NCBI GenBank assembly: GCA_030267965.1
Contig: BRYA01000274.1
Coordinates: 24,139 to 79,813, forward strand
Source: Triparma columacea
Taxonomy: Eukaryota > Sar > Bolidophyceae > Parmales > Triparmaceae
Direction of reading: 5' to 3'
Length of the DNA: 55,675 nucleotides
Shown here: in pieces, positions 35,721 to 44,148 of the stretch
How positions within the stretch are numbered: position 1 is the first letter of the stretch
How the letters are laid out: each line of letters begins with the position of its first letter
Made by a program: the position numbers and the translations under genes
The notes under the pieces: generated by a model
The model's database searches: none
The model's input: the letters and a program-made list of their open reading frames with translations, nothing else
Told to the model about the DNA's origin: nothing

Positions 35721-36139
35721 CGTACTGTTCGTGGAAGAGGGAAGGGAAAAGAGGGAAGGGAGAGAAGAGAGAGGGTAAGTTGACGCGGGGAGGGGGGAGA
35801 TTATGACAATGGACAACCGTGGGAGGGATATTGCGAAATTCTGGGGTTCAGGAGGTGAGATATCTATATGAGATTGAAATCAGTTTGTTCGAGTGGGTTG
35901 GATTTGGAAGTGGGTTTTCTTCCTTTTCATGGGAGTTTAGCGAGCGTTACTCCACCGAGTGAGGGGATATATATATATATAGATCGGATAAAAGGCTTTC
36001 AAGGTGAAAAAGATACATCTTGGGACGCACTCTTGAGATGAAAGAATGAAACAAATTCGTAAGTAGGAATTCCTAATTTCTCGACGCGTGCCGACGACGC
36101 AAAGGTGTGGTGTTTGTAATTTTTGTCAGTGCTTAAAAA
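35635..36139. repeat. direct duplication, right copy (signal peptide plus promoter)
   Basis: Second copy of the roughly 510-bp duplication described at 34737-35257, including the TATA-like run at about 35968-35979 and ending near GTCAGTGCTTAAAAATGG. High identity implies a recent duplication or ongoing gene conversion. Confidence 0.85.
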
Positions 36140-36621
36140 TGGTTCAGATTTGGCGTGTTGTTGCTAATTTGAATGTTGTGATCAGCGGGGGGCATTGCTA
36201 AACCTGGTTGCTTCCGTCCACCCTCTCAATACTTCAAATCAATGGTTTAAGAAATGAACCAAATTTCGTAAGGTAGGAATTCCTAATTTCCGAAGCCCAC
36301 TCAAGCCCCCTTTAGGCGCAACCATTCCCCCTCCCTACACGCACACGTCACTCTGACCCCCGCGTGCACGCCACCCTCTCGTCCACCCCCCCACATGTCA
36401 CGACGCAAAAAAAGAAAAGAGAAAGAAGGCCTTATTTTGTGTTCATTTCAAGTTAATACCCTAGTTATGCCCGCTTTACCCCCCTCCCCATACCCCCTTT
36501 TGTGCGTGGGTATCCCTACATTAAATCCCCCCCCCCAAATGTCTCCCCTTTCAAGTTAACTTTTCGCCTCCCAAGTAAGTAATCCCCTTTTCCCCTTACG
36601 TCCAAGTTAAAAACTCCCATC
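36140..36621. other. intergenic, C-rich, no gene seen
   Basis: No convincing ORF. A third, more divergent copy of the CGTAAGGTAGGAATTCCTAATTTC motif occurs near 36264-36287. The rest is rich in C-runs and CAAGTTAA words and is the 3' flank of the minus-strand gene ending at 36622. Confidence 0.4.
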
Positions 36622-37965
36622 TCACTGTCCCATCATTTTCCTAAGTCTTTCAATATCCTTAGCGTCCGCAAGTTTAGGTTCCGGTGTTGCCATCGGTAGT
36701 ACATCATCCTGGTTAATGTTCTTCATAGTACCATCTCTCCCCGACTTCGGTGTCTGTTTGTTGTTATTATCATTATTATCAGGTCTTTCAAGTAACCCCG
36801 TCGCCCCAACATCGCTTCTCGAGCCTTGTCCTCCCTTCTTGTTAGTGTTATTAATCTTCCCCCCCGATCCCTTCGCTCCCTTCTCCTCCTCGTTTGGTTT
36901 CTGCTTGTCGAATCTGCTAACCCTCTTAGCCCTAGGTTTAGGCGCATACCGAGAGTCCTTAGGTTCATCGAACGCTTCTGGGGTGGAGTTTGGGTCACTG
37001 CTTGAACCAACGTCACTACCTTCACCTCCTCCTCCCATCATTCTCCTTAACCTTTCAATGTCTGCGGTATCAGCTAGCTTCTCAGAGGGTTCGGACGTCT
37101 GGGGAGGGGTTGGGGGTGCGACCTCGGCACCACCGGAGGATGGGGAATCGTCACCTAGGATGGGGTCGAAGCCACCCCCGGGACCTGAGCCTTTGTCGTC
37201 GTTGTCGTCGTTGCCGTCGGTTGTGCTGTCGTCGCTGTTTGTCCCCGGCGGAGCGTTATCGTCGTTTTCGTCGGCGCCGTCTTCTAAGTCCGTGAGTGTG
37301 ATGTTCTTCCCCGCCTTCCTTAGGCCTGCTGCAAAGTCGTCGTCTGACTCTACCTCTGTAGTTACGTTGAAGAACTCAGCCTTCTTCCTCTTGAAGGACT
37401 CGATCTCTTCCTTTACCCTCTTCTTCTCCAACCTGTCCTCCTTGTCGCAGCTCTTCTTTACCCCGTAACTTGCCAATCCGAAACCTCCAAAGAACACAAC
37501 CTTTCCCATGAATGACTGGGTGTCTGTTAGTTCCCTGTTGTCGTACATTTCCCCTGCGATAGCAGGCTTGGTTGGTAGGAAGGGTAGTAGGGCGATGGAT
37601 GCCTGTAGAGCGATGGAGGTAAATTTGACAGTTTTCTTTGATTTGGACAATGTTTTGGAGAACCACGATGATGATGGTTTGTTCTGGAGTTTGTTGGATT
37701 TTGATGTTGATAGTTTGTTGTATTTTGAGGATGACGAGGGAGGTGTAGATGATTTCGACGAGTATAATAGTGTCTGTTTGATTGATTGAGTGTTTGATAT
37801 GTATTTTGAGGCAATTTTTGTGGATTGAGGTGACATCGTAGATGTTGTCGGTGTGTGTAATTTGCTAATAGAGACGAATGAAGGCTTGAATTGTTGTGTT
37901 GACGAGATTAATGTCATTAATAACACTATCGAGTACATCAACGAATGCAAACGTGTCATATTCAT
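36622..37965 (-). CDS. presequence-bearing acidic protein, probably plastid- or secretory-targeted
   Basis: Single-exon gene of 447 residues. The N-terminus LMYSIVLLMTLISSTQQF is a signal peptide followed by a Ser/Thr/Lys-rich stretch, which fits the bipartite plastid presequence of secondary-plastid algae. The Phe after the cleavage region is typical but not diagnostic. A second hydrophobic segment (SIALLPFLPTKPAIAGE, ~127-143) ends in an AIA-like site, compatible with thylakoid or membrane insertion. A third short hydrophobic stretch (VVFFGGFGLASYGVK) follows. The rest is low-complexity and acidic, then basic, with a short repeated motif: LADTADIERLRRMMG (~315) and LADAKDIERLRKMMG at the very C-terminus. 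No known family is recognised. The promoter contains three tandem ACATCGCAAT words. Confidence 0.68.
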   Translation of the reverse strand: MNMTRLHSLMYSIVLLMTLISSTQQFKPSFVSISKLHTPTTSTMSPQSTKIASKYISNTQSIKQTLLYSSKSSTPPSSSSKYNKLSTSKSNKLQNKPSSSWFSKTLSKSKKTVKFTSIALQASIALLPFLPTKPAIAGEMYDNRELTDTQSFMGKVVFFGGFGLASYGVKKSCDKEDRLEKKRVKEEIESFKRKKAEFFNVTTEVESDDDFAAGLRKAGKNITLTDLEDGADENDDNAPPGTNSDDSTTDGNDDNDDKGSGPGGGFDPILGDDSPSSGGAEVAPPTPPQTSEPSEKLADTADIERLRRMMGGGGEGSDVGSSSDPNSTPEAFDEPKDSRYAPKPRAKRVSRFDKQKPNEEEKGAKGSGGKINNTNKKGGQGSRSDVGATGLLERPDNNDNNNKQTPKSGRDGTMKNINQDDVLPMATPEPKLADAKDIERLRKMMGQ

Positions 37966-38072
37966 TCAATTTGTCAGACTAGAACAATTTCCTGGTTTTG
38001 GTGGAAGGTGTTTGGTGTTTGGTGGATGGTGGAGGTTGGAAAAATGGTTGGCAGAATAGAAATAGAAATAAA

Positions 38073-38114
38073 ACCCTAACATCGCAATCAACATCGCAAT
38101 CAACATCGCAATTT
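38073..38114. promoter_or_regulatory. tandem ACATCGCAATCA words upstream of the presequence protein
   Basis: ACATCGCAAT(CA) occurs three times in tandem at about 38078-38113, directly after AAAACCCTAAC, about 110-150 bp upstream of the minus-strand start at 37965. The same word with its TTTAT continuation (AACATCGCAATTTAT) recurs at about 39560, upstream of the next minus-strand secreted-protein gene. This is a candidate shared promoter element, by inference. Confidence 0.4.
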
Positions 38115-38170
38115 ATTTTGAAGCCCCCATCCCCCCATTCCCTCCCAACCGCGTGAACCCCGTCAAAGAA

Positions 38171-39233
38171 TCACTGCACGCTTCTTTCATTCCAGTTAGT
38201 GTCTTGGCGTACAATTATAACCACTTTATCGTTACTATCAATTACTTCTAATTCTTTTAAAATATCGGTAGTAATATTCGCGGGTTCCTTCTTTTTCTTG
38301 ATACGAATCGTTTTACCCGTTTTAGCAACAGTAACTGCATTTGAACGCTGAACCACATAAATGTACGTAAACATACGGGACATCATACTTGCCAGAACAA
38401 TATATATAGGTATGAACCATACAATCCAAACTGGTTACGGTCTGCTCCTCATAAGAAACAGACAACTGGGCGCCCAACTCACTGTGTGTTTTGCCAAAGA
38501 TTTGCTCAAGGGGTTCAGGAAACCTAACCATGCGCATGACACTCTTCGAGTCGCAAGTGTCACCAAAGCACTTAGCGTCACGGAAGACTAGGGCGGTCTT
38601 CCCATCCCTGCCAACTTGAACATTTCCAGGAGCATATTCACTGTTAGCGCCAGCAAGCGAGAGAAACTGATTGTCGCCCTCCTTAGCTCCCATATAGCCA
38701 GGGAAGGTAGTCAGAGCAACTGCAATGGACTTTTCAAACGGTTTTTCGTCCTCATCATCCACGTCGACATAATATTCTTGTCCGAAGTAGTTGCAGGAAG
38801 TGTTGGAATCGGCTTTGGAGAAACTAAACACAACGCTTACGTGAGCAGTAGGTGTATCATCGCTGAAGTAGGTGGTGAGGGGGTCCAATACAAGCCAATC
38901 TCATGAAATGTCGAGGCAACTCTGCGTCTGTGGGGGGAGGGATGGGGGAGGGTATGTGGGGTAGGTGAGAGTTAGTGTGTGTGTGATGGGTTCAGGGCAA
39001 AGAGAGTACGTGCACAACCAAATTTGCCTCACCCCGTCGCCCTTGCCCTTGCCCTTTCCTTTGAGCTTGCGGTGGACCTGTCCGTTCTCAATGTGGATCG
39101 TAAGTCCATCTGAAATATCAGTCTGGGAATGTCCTTCGGCTTCTGGGGTGCGAAGATTGTCTGCAGAAGCCGTTTTAATGTCTTTGGTCAACGCTAGGAG
39201 AAAGAGGGCGATCATGGGTACGATAATCTTCAT
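38171..39233 (-). CDS. secreted protein of unknown function with an in-frame TGA (gene or pseudogene)
   Basis: Minus strand. Exon 1 (39233 to about 39034) encodes a signal peptide (MKIIVPMIALFLLALTKDIK) and ends in a Lys/Gly run before GTGAGG. Exon 2, after a CACAG acceptor near 38928, would read TQSCLDIS, then TGA at 38904-38906, then without a frame change DWLVLDPLTTYFSDDTPT and a long beta-rich segment with Cys (TSCNYFGQEYYVDVDDEDE, FRDAKCFGDTCDSKS). A last exon down to 38171 encodes AVTVAKTGKTIRIKKKKEP and ends in TGA. The donor of intron 2 is ambiguous (GTAACC or GTATGG near 38433-38447). No alternative acceptor I tried removes the first TGA while keeping frame. So this is a broken gene, a readthrough case, or a mis-modelled intron. 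Confidence 0.5.
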
Positions 39234-39606
39234 ATCTGAGGTGTGCGACGGTCGCGGGAAGGGTAAGATAAGGAAATATTGAGTGTAGAAGTGGGAAGGT
39301 TAGATTCTTATTGTCCCGATATGGTTAGATTTTACACTCTACGAAGACACGTGTGGGCTAAAAACACATACAATCACTGATGATGATACATAAAGGCACA
39401 GTGACAAAGTGCGACCTCCCACACCGCTACATCTTACCAAAAGTGGAGGATTGGGAAATTGGAGACTTGAGTCCGAATTGAGGAAAATCCAAGGCAAAAA
39501 ACAAACGAGAAACGAAAATGTCAAAGTAAACGTTTTCGTTTGATGACGACATGGCAATTAACATCGCAATTTATACCAAAAAAGTCCCAAAATTACCTCG
39601 CCCTTT
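39234..39606. other. intergenic between secreted protein and AAAP transporter
   Basis: Upstream region of the minus-strand secreted-protein gene and 3' flank of the transporter. It contains one AACATCGCAATTTAT word (about 39560). A 40-codon minus-strand ORF at about 39550-39430 followed by GTAAGATG could be a 5' exon but has no support. Confidence 0.35.
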
Positions 39607-41505
39607 TCAAAACCCATCCCCGCTGACAACCTCTTCATCATCGTCGTAGAAGTCCTCTACAAAGTCTCCAGCTTGAGTTTTAACCCCCCCATTAAACAGC
39701 CTCGCCACCGCCTGAACCGTGCATAGTGTCATCCCCACCATGCTAACCACCAGCATGACCCCCGCCCCCACGACCCTCCTATTCCACCCCTTCCTCTTCT
39801 GCCTAACCTTAAGGTAGCACGCGCTCGGTAATATGTACGCGATAACGAACCCTAGACTACTCCCGCATATGCTCCATACCGTCGATACCCCCGGGCAGAA
39901 CGACGCCCCCATGTAGCACGCTGCGGTGATGCCTAGAGTAACCAGGAAGTGGGCTGCCGCACCGCAGCCCGAACCCACGACTAAGGTGTCTACCTCGTCC
40001 GAGAGGTCAAGGTACGGTACGTTCTTGTGACCCTCGGTCCCTACCCCGTCGTCGAACGTGTCGTCCCTATCTAGCAGTCTAGTTTCCTCCCCCACCGGTC
40101 GTAGTTTCTTCCCCTTCCCCCCCCTCCTTCCGTACTTCCTGACCTTCCTAGGTAGGCTCATTAACGCCTCCCTGCATGGGAGTACGATCATGCTAACCCC
40201 GGCCATAATGGTAACCCCTAAACCCATCTTCCCGACGAGCACGACCTTATCGTCAGGTTCAAAGTTGAGTATTATGTTATCCCTAGTTTCCCCCAGCGCG
40301 TACATGTACCCCGCCGCTCCGAAGAGGAGGAAGAGCGCGGTGCAGGTGGCAATGGAACCGTTTATCACCCTGGTTACCCTAGGCCTTGTAGGGTCCTTTA
40401 AGGAGGCGTGGACGGAGAGCATGTTGAACTGGGAGAGGAAGGCTAAGGCTACTAGGGGGAAGGAGAAGGCGGCGTCGTAGGGGGAGGAGGTTATTATTAG
40501 GACGTTACCGGGATGGAGACGGGAGGGGTTGGAGAGGTTCGTGAGGACGGCACGGAAGGTTATTGAAATTAGGAGGGTTAGGACTGCAAGGGGTGTGGGG
40601 AGGGTGGGTGGGGGAGGAGGGTTAGTGGCGAGGGACAGCTGCTTGATATGATTAGGCAACTTGGCAACCTTTTCAACCACCAACCACCAACCAAGCTAGG
40701 CGATTAAAAGGTGCCCCTCCCCAGGCTCTAAAACTCACCTGAAGCAAAGCCGACGTAGCAGTTGTACCTCAGGCTGTGCAGGCTCTTGAGTAGCATGCAG
40801 GGGAAGCAGAACATCAGCGTCACCAGCAGCACCTTCGCCCCGTCGTATGGTTCCTCTGAGGGGAAGAAGAATTCCATTAATGACGTGTTGATATCCCTCA
40901 TAAGGATCATGTATGCGGTGGTCACGAAGAGTAGGAACGTGGCGAGGATGCACTCAACGGCGAGCTCGGCGCCGGGGCCGAAGCAGAACCTCACGACCTC
41001 ACCGTAAGTCTCCATCCCTGTGCGACGGCTGCAGGAACAGAGGATGTAGAGACTGAAGCTGGCCATTATTGCGGCCACTAGGATGTAGATGGACGTTAAG
41101 AGGAGACCGGTGGTAGCGTAGGCGAAGGGTAAGGAGAGAACGCCTCCGCCTATAACGGTAGAGACTAGGTTGAATGTTGCTGTGATGCATGATGGATAAT
41201 ATGGGTAATGGTAGAGGGTAATGGTGGAGGGTAATGGTGGAGGTGGCGAATTAGTTAGTGAGTGTTGTTGAGAGAGTGTTTGTGAGAGCCTGTCACTAAG
41301 GAGCCTGTCACAAGCTGTTGTATGAAGAAAGTAATGATTGGGCAAAGAGGGGTCGTCGATATCCCATTCATAACAAGGACATTATTTCCTTACCTGAAAC
41401 AACTGATGTTAATCTACTGGCATCATCAGGATGAGGTACTATAGTTTCTAACGACAAAGTACGTGACGGTGGCTTAAGTGTAAAGCTGAAAGTATTGAGA
41501 GACAT
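39607..41505 (-). CDS. AAAP-family amino acid transporter, full-length copy
   Basis: Three exons on the minus strand, 41505-41394, 41179-40739 and 40583-39607, give 509 residues, all joins in phase. The protein starts MSLNTFSFTLKPPSRTLSLE, then enters the family's first helix with TATFNLVSTVIGGGVLSLPFA, the conserved N-terminal motif of amino acid/auxin permease (SLC32/36/38-type) proteins. About 11 hydrophobic segments are visible, the normal AAAP count. A hydrophilic loop with RLLDRDDTFDD lies between helices 7 and 8. These proteins import neutral amino acids with H+ or Na+ across the plasma or vacuolar membrane; the substrate cannot be deduced. A partial, nearly identical tandem copy lies upstream at 42403-43962. 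Confidence 0.88.
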
Positions 41506-41588
41506 CTTTTTGGATGGGTGAGATCCGAAATGTTGTGGAGTCTCGAACCGAAAAGAGGGGAGAAATTCAGCCCCTAAAACTTCTTTAT

Positions 41589-42332
41589 ATCGTAATGCTT
41601 TTTATATTTGAGTACTTGGAATTGTAGCTCTCGTTAACGCGGTGCGGAGGGTACCTTCAGATCTTAAAAAGGGGGACGAGAAGAGGAGAAAATGGAAGTA
41701 TCGGGAAGAGCCGAGCCAGCCGAGCCAGCCGAGCCAGTGAGAGGGAGGGAGAGGAGGGAGGAGCAACAACCACAGGGGAGGGAAGGGAACCAAAACCAGA
41801 GAGGGAACAGAGAAAGGAGGGGAAAGGGAACCCAAAAGGGAACAACAGAACCGACAGCCAGAGCCAAGACAAAGCCACAGGGAACAAAGCCATAATACAC
41901 TTAGAAACATCATCAACCAACATAAACACACATCAACCAACATAAACACACACTACAGAGTGTTGGTACTAGTGTGTGTTTATGTTGGTTGATGTGTGTT
42001 TATAACTGTTTATGTTGCTCTGTCCCCTTCCCCTCCCTGTCGGTGTCGTTCCTGTTCCCCTTCCCTCTCTGTAGTTCCCTTTCCCTCCCCTTTCCCTCCC
42101 CTTTCCCCTCCTTTCGGTTTCTGTTTCTGTTTCTGTTTCTTCCCGTCCCCCTGCCCTTCCCCTTCCCCGTCTGGGTTCGTTCGGTCGAGTTCGGGTTCGG
42201 TGACTTTCGGGGAGGGTTTAAAATACATATAACTCTTTACCACGCGCGTTTAAATAAGATCCGAAGGTACCGTTAGAACCGCGTTAACGAGAGCTTTCAT
42301 TTAATCTAGTCAAATATAAAAATCATTACGAT
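41589..42332. mobile_element. foldback element with ~78-bp terminal inverted repeats
   Basis: The left arm 41589-41666 (ATCGTAATGCTTTTTATATTTG... to GATCTTA) matches the reverse complement of 42255-42332 (TAAGATCCGAAGGTAC... to CATTACGAT) with few differences. Shared blocks include CTCTCGTTAACGCGGT and GGTACCTTC. The interior is purine-rich on the left and pyrimidine-rich on the right. A central palindrome lies near 41916-42001, built from ACATCAACCAACATAAACAC and its complement. There is no transposase ORF. It lies between the two transporter copies. No clear target-site duplication was recognised. Confidence 0.7.
41916..42001. repeat. central inverted repeat of the foldback element
   Basis: CATCAACCAACATAAACACA occurs twice in tandem (about 41917-41953) and then as its reverse complement (TGTGTTTATGTTGGTTGATG, about 41974-41996), separated by about 20 bp containing GTACTAG. 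It can form a long hairpin. Confidence 0.8.
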
Positions 42333-42402
42333 CTCAAGAATTTTCAATCTCTCATTAACAAAGTAAGATAGAATTAAAATCAATTATTATATTATATTAT
42401 TA

Positions 42403-43962
42403 CTAAGCGACCCCCCATCTCTCTCGCTCCCCCCCCTCCCCCCCCCCCTCCCTCCCCCCCACCCCCTCGAGTTCCTCGCTTAAAATGGCTAGTAGTTTCT
42501 CCTTAACCTCTCCCGCAACTTCCCCCTCTTTCCTAGTTTCCTCCCCCACCGGGCGTAGTTTCTTCCCCTTCCCCCCCCTCCTTCCGTACTTCCTGACCTT
42601 CCTTGGTAGGCTCATCAATGCCTCCCTGCATGGGAGTACGATCATGCTAACCCCTGCCATAATGGTAACCCCTAAACCAATCTTCCCGACGAGCACGACC
42701 TTATCGTCAGGTTCAAAGTTGAGTATTATGTTATCCCTAGTTTCCCCCAGCGCGTACATGTACCCCGCCGCTCCGAAGAGGAGGAAGAGCGCGGTGCAGG
42801 TGGCAATGGAACCGTTAATCACCCTGGTTACCCTAGGCCTTGTAGGGTCCTTTAGGGAGGCGTGGACGGAGAGCATGTTGAACTGGGAGAGGAAGGCTAA
42901 GGCTACTAGGGGGAAGGAGAAGGCGGCGTCGTAGGGGGAGGAGGTTATTATTAGGACGTTACCGGAATGGAGACGGGAGGGGTTGGAGAGGTTCGTGAGG
43001 ATGGCGCGGAAGGTTATTGAAATTAGGAGGGTTAGGACTGCAAGGGGTGGGGGGAGGGTGGGTGGGGAAGGAGGGTTAGTGGCGAGCGGTAGCTGCTTGA
43101 TATGATTAGGCAACTTGGCAACCTCTTCAACCACCAACCAAGCTAGGCGATTAAAAGGTGCCCCTCCCCAGGCTCTAAAACTCACCTGAAGCAAAGCCGA
43201 CGTAGCAGTTGTACCTCAGGCTGTGCAGGCTCTTGAGTAGCATGCAGGGGAAGCAGAACATCAGCGTCACCAGCAGCACCTTCGCCCCGTCGTATGGTTC
43301 CTCTGAGGGGAAGAAGAATTCCATTAGTGACGTGTTGATATCCCTCATCAGTATCATGTATGCGGTGGTCACGAAGAGTAGGAAAGTGGCGAGGATGCAC
43401 TCAACGGCGAGCTCGGCGCCGGGGCCGAAGCAGAACCTTACGACCTCACCGTAAGTCTCCATCCCTGTGCGACGGCTGCAGGAACAGAGGATGTAGAGAC
43501 TGAAGCTGGCCATTATGGCTGCCACTAGGATGTAGATGGACGTCAAGAGAAGACCAGTGGTAGCGTAGGCGAAGGGTAAGGAGAGAACGCCTCCACCTAT
43601 AACGGTGGAGACTAGGTTGAATGTTGCTGTGATGCATGGAGAGCATGGAGATAATATGGGCAATGGTTGGGCAATGGTTGGGTAATGGTTGAGGTGGCGA
43701 ATTAGTTAGTGAGTGTTGGTGAGAGAGTGTTTGTGAGTGTCTATCATTTTGGAGCCTGTCACAAGCTGTTGTATGAAGAAAGTAATGATTGGGCAAAGAG
43801 GTGTCGTCGATTATCCATTCATAACAAGGACATTATTTCATGAAACTTACCTGAAATAACTGATGTTAATCTACTGGCATCATCAGGATGAGGTACTATA
43901 GTTTCTAACGAGAGTGTACGTGACGGTGGCTTGAGTGTAAAGCTGAAAGTATTGAGAGACAT
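42403..43962 (-). CDS. AAAP-family transporter, C-terminally truncated tandem copy
   Basis: Exons 43962-43851, 43626-43186 and 43037-42403 give 395 residues. Exon sizes 112 and 441 and both intron positions are identical to the full copy at 39607-41505, and the protein matches almost residue for residue up to RPVGEETR. There the copies diverge: the intact copy continues RLLDRDDTFDD into four or five more helices. This one instead reads KEGEVAGEVKEKLLAILSEE, followed by a Gly/Glu/Arg tail and a stop. It keeps about seven of 11 helices. It could be inactive, a regulator of the full transporter, or simply a recent partial duplicate. The promoter region (43963-44148) is shared divergently with the next gene. 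Confidence 0.75.
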
Positions 43963-44148
43963 TAGAGGCCTCTTTTTGGTGGGCCATCCGTGGGAAAGCA
44001 AGAAGAGGGACCCCCAGCCGAAATCTGAAACTGACTCTGACCAAAATATCAGTTAGTTCTCTCTCACACACGCACTTACACACACGAACTTACATACACA
44101 CATACACATCTACACACACTTAACTTTACCACAACTTCTACCTACAAA

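Noticed and set aside
36716..37468. 250-codon plus-strand Ser/Leu/Pro-rich ORF
   Set aside because: Antisense of the Asp/Gly-rich presequence protein.
39430..39554. Possible upstream exon starting MSSSNENVYFDIF before a GTAAG
   Set aside because: The downstream gene has its own ATG with a good signal peptide, and no acceptor links them convincingly.
41692..41895. Plus-strand ORF in the foldback element (AEPAEPAEP)
   Set aside because: Low-complexity purine-rich DNA within an inverted-repeat element, with no protein features.
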